64,000 nt of DNA from Nonomuraea soli (GCF_013761175.1 NZ_JACDUR010000001.1:930001-994000); one strand, 5' to 3'. Numbered from the stretch's first letter, positions 44,819 to 52,454 are shown. The notes: a model not told the origin generated them from the letters alone. A program made the numbers and translations.

Positions 44819-46645
44819 TCAGGTGAGCTCCAGCAGTCCTCCGACCGGGACCTCGAGGACGTGAACACCGGGGCGCAGGCGCAGAGCCCGCGCCCCGGTC
44901 CGTTCGCCCCGGCAGTCCACGACGGTGGCCGTGGCCGTACGGGGAGCCGGGACGGTCAGGACGACGGCGGTCGAGGCGTCGGCGTTGGCCAGCAGCAGGC
45001 GGCCGGTGGCCGGAACGGGCACCGGCAGCGGGCCGTAGCGCGCCGTCACGGTCGTGCCGTCGCCCTCCGCGCTCACCAGGGGATAGCCCAGATCGGGCCG
45101 GAAGGGACGCAGGCGCCCGTGCTGGAGCACATCGACGTGGCGGCGGCAGAAGTCCAGCCAGAAGCGCAGCACGGCCAGCCGGTCCTGGTCCAGAGCGGTC
45201 AGGTCGACGGAGATCTGCGGGACCGAGAAGAGCGTGTTGATCAGCTGGACGGCGATCCGCTCGGGGCTCTCGTCCCGGTGCCACATCATCATGTCGGCGT
45301 GTACGGCCAGCGGCCCGGCGACCAGCCGCAGGTCGATCGTGCGCTGGCGGTTGTGGGCCAGGCCGAGCGGACAGTCGGAGGCGCGGATCATCGTGGCGTA
45401 CGGCCACAGGGCGGGGCTGACGTACGGCTGGCGCAGCTCGACGAGCGCGCCCTCGGGCAGGCGGGCGCCCAGCTCGGCCAGCAGGCGGCGGACGCCCTCC
45501 GTGACGCTCTCGCAGTCGGCGCCCGCGGCAGGGGCGGGCGCGTCGGGGACGTGGAACTGGTCGATGAAGTCGATCTTCAGGCCGTCGGCGCCCCACTGGG
45601 TCACCGCCTTGGCCAGGCTGCCGGCCAGCAGGTCGCGGATGTGCGGGTGGCGCGGGTCGACGATCGCCGCGTCCATGTGCTCCTTGAAGGCCAGCGTGTA
45701 CGGCTGCACGCGCTCCCACAGGGTGGTGCGGCGGCCGACGAAGGGCAGGGCGTACCACAGCAGGTAGGCGAGTCCTAGGGCGCGGACCTTGGCGACATGG
45801 GTAGCCATGTCCGGAAATGTCGTGCGTGACGGTTCCCATTCGCCGACGAACGCGTACCCGCGGCCCCGGTCGTCGCTGTGCCACCCGTCGTCCACGATGA
45901 CCGCCTCGCAGCCCAGCTCCGCCGCCGCGGCCGCCTGCCGTTCGACCCCCTCCGCGTCGACGTGCTGCTGCATCGCGTACCAGGTGGAGTAGGCGGGCAG
46001 ACGCGCCGGGCGCGGAACCTCGCGCGTGCCGTACTCCCGCCCCCACCAGCGAGCGACGCCGGCGAGGGTGTCGGCGAAGTGCCGCCCGCTCAGGTCCAGC
46101 CGCAGGCGCAAGGGGCGGTCGGGCCCGGCCTCGTGCTCGGCCCAGAAGCCGAAGTCGCCGGTCTCCTCGACCACGCCGGTGCGGATGCGCACCTCCCGCA
46201 CCACCTCCGCGACCGCGTAGGTGACCAGCGACCTGTCGTCCGCTCCCACCAGGGCGCCGACCGGGGCGCCCTTCTCCAGGGAACTGGTGCGGGGACGGCG
46301 CCAGAAGGGCGGCAGGCTGCGGTGCTCGCCGCTGTCGGGCACCCAGAAGGCCGTCACGCCGACGCAGGGCACCTGCCAGGCGACCCTCACCACCTGGGGC
46401 CGCGCCGGGACGATCTCGACCTCCCAGACCCCGGCGGGCGCCGCCCGGTCCGCCTCGCGGCCGTCCGCCCGGTCCGCCTCGCATTCGTCCGCCCGGTCCA
46501 CCGCCAGCGCCCGGACCGCCGCCGTGTGCTCACCCGCCGAGACCGTGACGTCCAGTCCACCCACCCGTAACCGCGTGATCGCCACCGGCCCGGACGCGGC
46601 GTCGTGCGGCTGCCAGATCCCCGTCGCCGTCATCCCCGTCGTCAC
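44819..46645 (-). CDS. GH36-type alpha-galactosidase
   Basis: The 608-residue enzyme has an N-terminal beta-domain and a catalytic barrel of clan GH-D. LPAYSTWYAMQQHVDAEGVE, CEAVIVDDGWHSDDRGRGYA, WGADGLKIDFIDQF (Asp nucleophile) and ATMIRASDCPLGLAHN (Asp acid/base) are clear. No signal peptide is present, so the substrate is an imported galactoside or a related sugar. The GTG start at 46645 directly abuts the ROK stop; ATG 46633 is an alternative. The N-terminal region holds an odd acidic repeat (ADRADECEADRADGREADR). Confidence 0.86.
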   Translation of the reverse strand: MTTGMTATGIWQPHDAASGPVAITRLRVGGLDVTVSAGEHTAAVRALAVDRADECEADRADGREADRAAPAGVWEVEIVPARPQVVRVAWQVPCVGVTAFWVPDSGEHRSLPPFWRRPRTSSLEKGAPVGALVGADDRSLVTYAVAEVVREVRIRTGVVEETGDFGFWAEHEAGPDRPLRLRLDLSGRHFADTLAGVARWWGREYGTREVPRPARLPAYSTWYAMQQHVDAEGVERQAAAAAELGCEAVIVDDGWHSDDRGRGYAFVGEWEPSRTTFPDMATHVAKVRALGLAYLLWYALPFVGRRTTLWERVQPYTLAFKEHMDAAIVDPRHPHIRDLLAGSLAKAVTQWGADGLKIDFIDQFHVPDAPAPAAGADCESVTEGVRRLLAELGARLPEGALVELRQPYVSPALWPYATMIRASDCPLGLAHNRQRTIDLRLVAGPLAVHADMMMWHRDESPERIAVQLINTLFSVPQISVDLTALDQDRLAVLRFWLDFCRRHVDVLQHGRLRPFRPDLGYPLVSAEGDGTTVTARYGPLPVPVPATGRLLLANADASTAVVLTVPAPRTATATVVDCRGERTGARALRLRPGVHVLEVPVGGLLELT

Positions 46646-47827
46646 CTATCTCTCCCTGAGGGTGAAGAGCGTCTTGATGGCGATGGCCGCCGCGCCACGC
46701 GCCCAGTGCTCGAACGTCCGCGGACGCAGCACCACCTCGCAGCCGGCCGCCGCCCCGAACGCCTGCCCGGCGAAGGTCTGCCTGAGCTGCCCCTCCAGCA
46801 GGCCGTACGAGGCGAGCCCGGCCACGTCGCCGGTGACGACGATCCGGGCGGGACCGAAGAGGTTGGCCATCGCCGCCATGGCCAGCCCGATGGCGTGCCC
46901 CGCTCGCGCGAAGACCTCGCGCGCCCGCTCGTCGCCGTCGTGCGCGGCCTGAATGGCCTCGTCGATCGTCATGCCGGGCCGGTTCGTCGCGGCCCTGACG
47001 GCCGCCAGAAGCGGCCCGGTGCCGGCGATGGCCTCGACGCAGCCGTGGCCGCCACAGTGGCAGGGCGGAGCCTCCCCGCCGACCGGGATGTGGCCGATCT
47101 CTCCGGCCACGCCGTGCGCGCCCACCACCACCCGGCCGTCGATGACCAGCCCGCAGCCGATGCCGATGCCGATGGTGACCAGGGCGAAGTGCGACAGCCC
47201 GATGCCCTCGCCGAACCACTGCTCGGCGGCGGTCAGCGCCTTGACGTCGTTCTCGATGGTGACGACCAGGCCCGTGGCCTGGGCCGCGTACGTCGCCAGG
47301 GGCACCTGGCGCCAGCCCAGGAAGGGCGAGTAGCGCACCATCCCCGTGTCGTGGTCGACGTCGCCCGAGATCGACAGCCCGAGATGATGGCAGCGCTCGC
47401 CGTACTCCGGCCGTCGCGCGCGCAGCCCGGCCACCAGCGCGGCCAGGTCGGCCAGCACCGACTCCACGCGGGCGTCGGCCAGGGGACGGTGGTCGGTCTC
47501 CAGCACCTGCGCGCGCAGGTCGGTGAGCACGCCGATCAGGCCGTCGTCGGTGATCTTGACGCCGATGAAGTACTCACGCTCGGGCCGGATCGCCAGCGGG
47601 CTGGCCGGACGCCCGGCGCCGGGGCCCGTGTGCTCGGTGGCCTCCATCTCCTCCAGATAGCCCGCCTCGATGAAGGGCCGGGCGGCCTTGGTGACCGCGG
47701 CGGACGACAGGCCCGTCCGCTTGGCTATCTCGACGCGCGAGACCGGGCCCTGGGTGAGGACCATGGTGAAGACCGTGGCCGCCGCCGGGCTGGTCAGGGG
47801 CTCGGGGCGGCGCGTCAGAGCTGGCAT
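46646..47827 (-). CDS. ROK-family transcriptional repressor
   Basis: The 393-residue protein has an N-terminal winged helix (VSRVEIAKRTGLSSAAVTKA near residue 30) and a ROK sugar-kinase-like domain. The latter has GLVVTIENDVKALTAAEQWF, VTIGIGIGCGLVIDGRVVVG and the zinc-binding PCHCGGHGCVEA. GEIGHIPVGG is also typical. It probably senses a sugar from this locus and represses it. Its promoter (TACCAT, 6 nt before ATG) is leaderless and carries the same 26-bp element found between the fucosidase and GH97 genes, so it is likely autoregulated. Confidence 0.92.
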   Translation of the reverse strand: MPALTRRPEPLTSPAAATVFTMVLTQGPVSRVEIAKRTGLSSAAVTKAARPFIEAGYLEEMEATEHTGPGAGRPASPLAIRPEREYFIGVKITDDGLIGVLTDLRAQVLETDHRPLADARVESVLADLAALVAGLRARRPEYGERCHHLGLSISGDVDHDTGMVRYSPFLGWRQVPLATYAAQATGLVVTIENDVKALTAAEQWFGEGIGLSHFALVTIGIGIGCGLVIDGRVVVGAHGVAGEIGHIPVGGEAPPCHCGGHGCVEAIAGTGPLLAAVRAATNRPGMTIDEAIQAAHDGDERAREVFARAGHAIGLAMAAMANLFGPARIVVTGDVAGLASYGLLEGQLRQTFAGQAFGAAAGCEVVLRPRTFEHWARGAAAIAIKTLFTLRER

Positions 47828-47833
47828 GCGCGC

Positions 47834-47868
47834 ATGGTAGCACTAATTAACTTCCTGAAGAATTGAAT
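47834..47868 (-). promoter_or_regulatory. ROK promoter with second copy of the 26-bp operator
   Basis: The element at 47843-47868 matches the one at 41493-41518 in 24 of 26 positions, with the same CTAATTAACTTC start and AAGAATTGAAT end. Its core is CTTC-CT-GAAG. The -10 TACCAT (complement of 47834-47839) ends 6 nt from the ROK ATG. Confidence 0.75.
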
Positions 47869-48051
47869 TCTTTCACTCTCTGCCTATTTGCATGCGACAT
47901 CGGGCAGGCGGCTACCTGCGCGCCCTCGACGGCGAAGGGGCCGACGCGAGGATCCCGGTGGCCTTCCGTGACCCCAGCCCGGCGCGACCGCCACGCGCCC
48001 CTTCATAAGGCCATGGTCAACGACTGATCACCGCCGTCACCACATCGTTGA
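47869..48051. other. Non-coding stretch before the SOS promoter
   Basis: Only a 38-codon open frame from ATG 47892 is seen (ending RPPRAPS). It has no ribosome binding site or known motif. I see no convincing gene here. Confidence 0.4.
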
Positions 48052-48107
48052 TCGAACCCATGTTCGGCGTTTCAGTTGACACTGGCGGTGATCGAAATTA
48101 TGTTCGA
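48052..48107 (+). promoter_or_regulatory. SOS-type promoter with two LexA boxes
   Basis: TCGAACCCATGTTCGG (48052-48067) and TCGAAATTATGTTCGA (48092-48107) each match the actinobacterial LexA consensus TCGAAC-N4-GTTCGA in 11 of 12 positions. A consensus-like promoter, TTGACA (48076-48081), 17 bp, TATGTT (48099-48104), lies between and over them, with its -10 inside the second box. It points towards the HEPN gene; the predicted leader is about 260 nt. Confidence 0.8.
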
Positions 48108-48369
48108 TGTAGCGATGTGAGGCTCGCGGCTCACGTCGAGAGCCTGGTCGGGGGTGTCACTTTCCCCAAGTGGCGCCCCGGGCCGGGCTCGCTCGGGCGA
48201 AGGGCGCGTCCTCGTCGTCGGCGGAGACGAGTGGGCGTGTCCCGGCCGGACGGGGAGAGGGGAAGCTCCTCGTCCGGCCGCCCGGCGGAAATGTCGGTGG
48301 GGTCTGCAATCGTTGGCTTCACCGGTGGAAACGCTGGGAACGGCCATGACCCCAAGGAGGCTGGCAGAG

Positions 48370-48816
48370 ATGACCCCGCGGCGAGACGACGCGCACGGGC
48401 CCCGGCTGTCGACCGCGGTCCGGGCACACCTCAACGACTCACGTTCCTGCCTGGCGGAAGCGGCCACGGCCCGCACTCCGGCGACCCGATACCAGTCGGC
48501 GCACATGGCGGCCCTGCGTGCGGCCGCGGCCATCCTGGCCGCCCGTCCCCTGCCCACCCAGGGCCGGCGCCGGCGCCTGCGCAGCGCCTGGGACCAACTG
48601 CCCGAGGCCGAGCCCCAGCTGGCCGAGTGGGCGGCGCTGTTCAGGGCCAGCGCCACCAAGCGCGCCGAGGTCGAGGCGGGCATCGTCCGCAACGTCTCGG
48701 CGTCCGACGCCGACGAGCTCCTGGCCGAGGCCGAGACCTTCGTGACCCGAGTGGAGGAGCTTCTGGGCGTCCCCGCCCAGCCCCTTCTACCCCTCGAGGT
48801 GCCCTTGGCCGGTTGA
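48370..48816 (+). CDS. SAV_6107-family HEPN-domain protein
   Basis: The 148-residue all-helical protein matches the SAV_6107 HEPN family: SRSCLAEAATARTPATRYQS, then AHMAALRAAAAILAARPLP, WDQLPEAEPQLAEWAALFRA, and ADELLAEAETFVTRVEELLG at the end. An R-x4-H pattern (Arg40 to His45) resembles the HEPN ribonuclease motif. ATG 48370 has AAGGAGG 9 nt before it; longer frames begin within the leader. It lies downstream of a promoter with two LexA boxes, which suggests induction by DNA damage. The function is unknown. Confidence 0.83.
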   Translation: MTPRRDDAHGPRLSTAVRAHLNDSRSCLAEAATARTPATRYQSAHMAALRAAAAILAARPLPTQGRRRRLRSAWDQLPEAEPQLAEWAALFRASATKRAEVEAGIVRNVSASDADELLAEAETFVTRVEELLGVPAQPLLPLEVPLAG

Positions 48817-48832
48817 AGAGTGAAGCCCGAGA

Positions 48833-48913
48833 TCAACCGCCCAGCATGACCGAGAGGATCAGCGCGGCGGTGACGGCGAGGATGACCATGGTCCAGTGTG
48901 CAATCTTGCGCAT
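48833..48913 (-). CDS. Possible 26-residue membrane peptide
   Basis: A short minus-strand frame encodes MRKIAHWTMVILAVTAALIL followed by SVMLGG: a charged start and one hydrophobic helix. GAGGAG directly abuts the ATG, too close for a normal ribosome binding site, so expression is uncertain. It ends 17 bp from the convergent HEPN gene. No homologue is known to me. Confidence 0.4.
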   Translation of the reverse strand: MRKIAHWTMVILAVTAALILSVMLGG

Positions 48914-49588
48914 CTCCTCAGCGTGAGAGCGCCCTCTTGTGACCGGGTTGGAGCTCGCAGGTAGCGACCAACCGACTGTCCGGGGCGTCGTGGAAAACCG
49001 GGGAAGTTTTCCTCACGCGTGAGGGACCCGGGCGTCGCCCTCCCTCTGACCACGTCGTCGCCGAAGCGGCTCACCATGGCCAGGGTGATGTCCGCGCAGG
49101 ACACCCGACGAGGTGATGCTCAGGTCGCGTTCCGTGAGCGGGCCCATCAGCAGTCGGCCGTTCAGGAACTGCGACGACCTTCCTCGGCCTCGTGGCGGAG
49201 CCGTACCCCTCAGGCCCTTGAGCGCCGTGGTCAGCAGGGCCACCAGGCGATGACGCAGCCGGGCCGTCGAAGCGGAAGCGACGTCGTCCCGTGACGGCTG
49301 TCCCGGCATCCCTGGTGTAGAGCTCCATGCATGGGCCTGTCCGCTGCCGTGGATCGTCCAGGCCTGCTCGATCTACAACCCATCGCCATCAGCGTGTCGA
49401 CAAAGCCCTCGGTGCCATCCGCCCACAGGGGCGGTGGACGGTCGTCGTGCGTTCGGCCGCAGCGGTGAGAAAGCAGGACGCGGCCAGGATCGACTTGGAG
49501 CCCGGGATGGGGGATGAGAGGCACGATTGACCCCACGAAGGGCGATCTTTCTCGCTTTGCCGGGGATGTCTTTGCAGGTAGAGCGATA
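48914..49588. other. Gene-poor, probably degraded stretch
   Basis: No intact gene is recognised. On the minus strand, frames with coding-like pieces (VASASTARLRHRLVALLTTA; LNGRLLMGPLTERDLSITSS; DITLAMVSRFGDDVVRG) lie in different phases, as in a decayed gene. A 12-bp palindrome, CTCACGCGTGAG, is at 49012-49023. Confidence 0.35.
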
Positions 49589-49614
49589 TTTCCTGACAGC
49601 CAGGAAAATACGCT
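49589..49614 (+). promoter_or_regulatory. Inverted repeat and -10 box before the Pro/Gly-rich gene
   Basis: TTTCCTG-ACAGC-CAGGAAA (49589-49607) is a perfect 7-bp inverted repeat. It is followed at once by TACGCT (49609-49614), a -10 box 7 nt before ATG 49622. The layout suggests a leaderless, repressible promoter. Confidence 0.5.
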
Positions 49615-49621
49615 CATCTCT

Positions 49622-50929
49622 ATGAGCAGCGATCCGCGCCCTGCGTCCCGCCCTTCTCAGCCCGGCTCGCCCTACGGCGGCGTCGCCTCCACCGGCAGCC
49701 CACCTGAACTGGGTGCAGCCCCTTACGGGGGTGTCGGGGCGGGTGAGCGCCCTTCGCGGGCTTCTGAGCGGCCTTCAGGGGGCTTGGGGCAGGACGGCGC
49801 TCTCAGATCCGGGGGTCCAGCCGGGAACCCCGTAGCGGGGGCTCCAGGGCCAGAGACGGGCGGTGAGAGCGTGACAGGCGCGGGGCCCGGCGCCCAGGCA
49901 TCCGGCGGTCCGGCATCCGGCGCCCAGGCATCCGGCGCCCAGGCATCCGGCGGTCCGGCATCCGGCGGTCCGCCATCCGGCCCCCCGGCGTCCGGGGGTC
50001 CCGCTTCCGGCGCCCAGGCACCCGGCGCTCTGGCGTCCGGTGATCCCGCGTCCGGCGGTTCGGCGCTGGGCGGTCCGTCGCCCGGTGATTCGACGCTCAG
50101 TCGTCCCGCTGCTCCGGACCCGGCGACGCGGCCCACCTTCCAACCGCCACCACCTGCCGGTGCCATGCCTTCGGTCGCTCCCGGAGCTGCCGGGGGCGGT
50201 CACGCGGGTGCCCCACCGCCGCCCACCTCGGGTGCAGGGGCTCCAGCCCCCGCCCCAGCGTCTGGCATGGCACCCGGCCCCGCGTCCGATCCGCCGCCCG
50301 GTCCGCCGCCCGGTCCGCCGCTCAGTCCGCCACCCGGCCGAGCGCCTGGCATGGCGTCCGGCTCAGTGCCCGGCTCAGTGCCCGGCCCGCCGCCCGGCCC
50401 GCCTCCTGGTGTGGCGTCGAGTTCAGCGCCTGGCATGGCACCTGGCCCAGTGTCCGGTCCGCCGCCCGGTATGGCGTCCGGGGCGGCGACCGGGCAGGTG
50501 GCCAAGGTGGGCATCGTGGCCGCGGTGGCGTTGGCGATCACGGCGCTGCTGCCGTGGGTCTCGATCGACTTCCTGGTCTCGACGTCGATCGCCGGGGTGA
50601 GGTCACCGGAAGGCAAGTTCGTCCTGCTGTTCGGCGTGGCGGCCGTGGTGCTGGCGGCGTTGTGGCTGACCAGGCGGCAGGTGGCCTTCCTGTACGGCAC
50701 GGCGGCGGCGGGAGTGCTTGCCGTACTGACACTGGTCATCTTCGCGGCCCGCATCGGGTCGTCCGTCGAGGACGCGCTTCCACCGGGCGGGGTCGGCGAC
50801 GAGCTGGGCCGGTTGGCCAGGGAGGCGGTGGGCCTTGACTTCGGGTGGTACCTGGCCATGCTCGCCGCCTTGGCGCTGGTCGGCGTCGCCGCCTACGGCT
50901 GGTGGTCGAGCCGCAAGGAACGCAGCTGA
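49622..50929 (+). CDS. Pro/Gly/Ala/Ser-rich membrane protein
   Basis: The 435-residue product has about 290 residues of low-complexity sequence (SGGPAS, PPPGPPPG and GMAPGP-like repeats) followed by a conserved-looking C-terminal membrane part with four helices: VGIVAAVALAITALLPWVSI, FVLLFGVAAVVLAALWLT, FLYGTAAAGVLAVLTLVIFA and WYLAMLAALALVGVAAYGWW. The cytoplasmic or wall-facing tail may be a spacer or interaction surface. ATG 49622 is chosen for its -10 box at 49609; an open frame continues upstream to 49514. No family is recognised. Confidence 0.65.
   Translation: MSSDPRPASRPSQPGSPYGGVASTGSPPELGAAPYGGVGAGERPSRASERPSGGLGQDGALRSGGPAGNPVAGAPGPETGGESVTGAGPGAQASGGPASGAQASGAQASGGPASGGPPSGPPASGGPASGAQAPGALASGDPASGGSALGGPSPGDSTLSRPAAPDPATRPTFQPPPPAGAMPSVAPGAAGGGHAGAPPPPTSGAGAPAPAPASGMAPGPASDPPPGPPPGPPLSPPPGRAPGMASGSVPGSVPGPPPGPPPGVASSSAPGMAPGPVSGPPPGMASGAATGQVAKVGIVAAVALAITALLPWVSIDFLVSTSIAGVRSPEGKFVLLFGVAAVVLAALWLTRRQVAFLYGTAAAGVLAVLTLVIFAARIGSSVEDALPPGGVGDELGRLAREAVGLDFGWYLAMLAALALVGVAAYGWWSSRKERS
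49891..50065 (+). repeat. Degenerate minisatellite in the Pro/Gly-rich gene
   Basis: GCATCCGGCG-type units of 12 to 15 bp (GCATCCGGCGGTCC, GCATCCGGCGCCCAG) recur many times. All keep the frame and encode ASGGP and ASGAQ. Copy number may vary between strains. Confidence 0.8.
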
Positions 50930-51321
50930 CGCGCCGCGTGAAGAGCTGAAGAACCGCTGAACGCCGCGTCTGCGGCCTTCAGGGCACCTTCACGAGTGCT
51001 GAAGGGGCCGCTGTCACCGTCACCGCAAGGTCAGACGTGGCAGGAGACGCGCCATATGACAGGTCGGGGACAGCCGCCTTATCGGTGGTTCTGGCCGGGT
51101 CCGGGGAGGTGACGAGCCTTGCCTGAACGAGCAGGACGGCCCCGAGGCCGCCGCCCAGCCGGCGTGAGACGGCGTGTCGATGGCGTTCACCGTCAGTGGC
51201 TGGTTCCTGCGGCGACGTGGACACCTGTGCGGCGAGCAGCATGGGCGTGACGGGCTCCTAGTACGCCTTGCTCGGGTCGAGGAGCTGCACGTGTTCCTAT
51301 TTGATCGAGTGATCCGCGCGG
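50930..51321. other. Intergenic stretch without recognised gene
   Basis: No intact frame with known motifs is seen. The part nearest 51321 may belong to the decayed gene that follows. Confidence 0.4.
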
Positions 51322-51720
51322 GGGTCCGGCATTACTTTCGGCGAGGCGATCGAGCTGCACGGCTGGCGGCTCCGCTACAAGCGGGCGGGCGGATAGACGG
51401 ATGCACCTTGGGGCGCGGCGGAAACCAGGGCGACATCGGCTACTACAGCACAGGTTCGTTGGCCCCGGCCCGCACCTTCTACTACGACTCGCTACGTCGA
51501 TGCGCAGGATCCGTACCCCTCTTAGGGTGACGCCCTCTGCAAGTTCGGCCGCAGCTGCACGACCATCCACGGCACCAACCACCTCACCGTTTTCAGCATC
51601 CTGGCGAAGGACGGCAAGTGCGCCGACCGTGACGGTGGCGGTCCGTGGTACGTCTACGGCAGGGAAGCCCATGGCGTGCGCTTCGGCGGAACTCACTTCC
51701 GCTGCGCCACCACCCGCGAC
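51322..51720 (+). pseudogene. Decayed gene of unknown family
   Basis: Coding-like pieces line up in order but in two phases with internal stops. GSGITFGEAIELHGWRLRYK is in one frame and stops at about 51396. GDIGYYSTGSLAPARTFYYD is in a second frame. The first frame then resumes with YVDAQDPYPS, a TAG at 51523, GDALCKFGRSCTTIHGTN, GPWYVYGREAHGVRFGGTHF and RCATTRD. The Cys and aromatic content suggests a former secreted protein. At least two frameshifts and two stops are needed to read through. No parent family is recognised. Confidence 0.55.
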
Positions 51721-51721
51721 A

Positions 51722-51762
51722 AAAACGCCCTTAACCCGAAAAATCGGGTCAAGGGCGTTTCC
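51722..51762 (-). terminator. Rho-independent terminator of bldD
   Basis: AAACGCCCTT and AACCCGA pair with their complements around an A/T loop. On the minus strand the stem runs into TTTTTG, a proper T-run. It starts about 10 bp past the bldD stop. Confidence 0.88.
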
Positions 51763-51771
51763 TTGAGAACG

Positions 51772-52266
51772 TCAGAACGACTCGACCGCGCGGCGGGCCT
51801 CGGCGTCGAGTACGCCCCAGCTGATGAGCTCCTCGGTCAGCTCGCTGGGCGACTTGTCGTAAATGACGGCCAGGGAGCGAAGGTCCTCCTGCCGGATCGA
51901 CAGGACCTTCCCGTTGTAGTCACCGCGCTGCGACTGGATCGTGGCCGCGTACCGGGCCAGGGCCCCGGCCTTCTCCTTCGGCAGCTGAGCAAGGCGCTCA
52001 AGGTCGATCACAAGCTTGGGCGTCGGCCCGAGCGGCGACGGCGCGGCACCGCCGGGCAGCAGCTCGGAAACAGGAACCCCGTAGAAGTCGGCAAGCTCGG
52101 CCAGCTTCTGCACGGTGACCGCACGGTCGCCGCGCTCGTAGGAACCCACGACCACGGCCTTCCATCGGCCACGCGACTTCTCTTCGACTCCGTGCAGGGA
52201 CAGGCCCTGCTGGGTGCGGATGGCGCGGAGTCGAGCACCCAGCGACTTTGCGTACTCAGACGGCAT
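51772..52266 (-). CDS. bldD: Developmental regulator BldD
   Basis: BldD represses sporulation genes during vegetative growth when dimerised by cyclic-di-GMP. The 164-residue protein starts SEYAKSLGARLRAIRTQQGL and has the XRE helix-turn-helix with SLHGVEEKSRGRWKAVVVGS and YERGDRAVTVQKLAELADFY, nearly as in Streptomyces. The C-terminal c-di-GMP motif RGD-x8-RQED is intact (RGDYNGKVLSIRQED). A strong terminator follows. Upstream, a BldD-like box overlaps a good promoter, indicating autoregulation. Confidence 0.97.
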   Translation of the reverse strand: MPSEYAKSLGARLRAIRTQQGLSLHGVEEKSRGRWKAVVVGSYERGDRAVTVQKLAELADFYGVPVSELLPGGAAPSPLGPTPKLVIDLERLAQLPKEKAGALARYAATIQSQRGDYNGKVLSIRQEDLRSLAVIYDKSPSELTEELISWGVLDAEARRAVESF

Positions 52267-52413
52267 CGTGTGGCCCCCCGGCTTCTCTATGTAGTGCTCT
52301 CAGTAGATTGTGCTACCTCGCGGCTTATGCCCGAGCCACCGGGGGGTCTGGTGCCACGAGAGCGCCATCGGTAGCCATGGGTCTGGTTCACCCAGAATCG
52401 CCACGAGGTGTGG

Positions 52414-52454
52414 TTACGCACAGTGACGGTAAAGGTGTGGGAGCCTAAGGTCAA
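52414..52454 (-). promoter_or_regulatory. bldD promoter with BldD-like box
   Basis: TTGACC (complement of 52449-52454), a 17-bp spacer and TACCGT (complement of 52426-52431) form a good promoter with a start near 52419 and a leader of about 150 nt. TTACGCACAGTGA (52414-52426) agrees with the published BldD consensus TnACnCwGnGTnA at all but one fixed position, and covers the start site. Confidence 0.6.

Noticed and set aside
44598-44864. An 88-codon plus-strand frame between the lyase and GH36 genes
   Set aside because: It has no recognisable motif and runs into the end of the GH36 gene on the other strand; it is more likely an intergenic shadow.
47892-48008. A 38-codon frame after the ROK operator
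   Set aside because: It has no ribosome binding site, no family match and a Pro/Arg-rich tail typical of random GC-rich frames.
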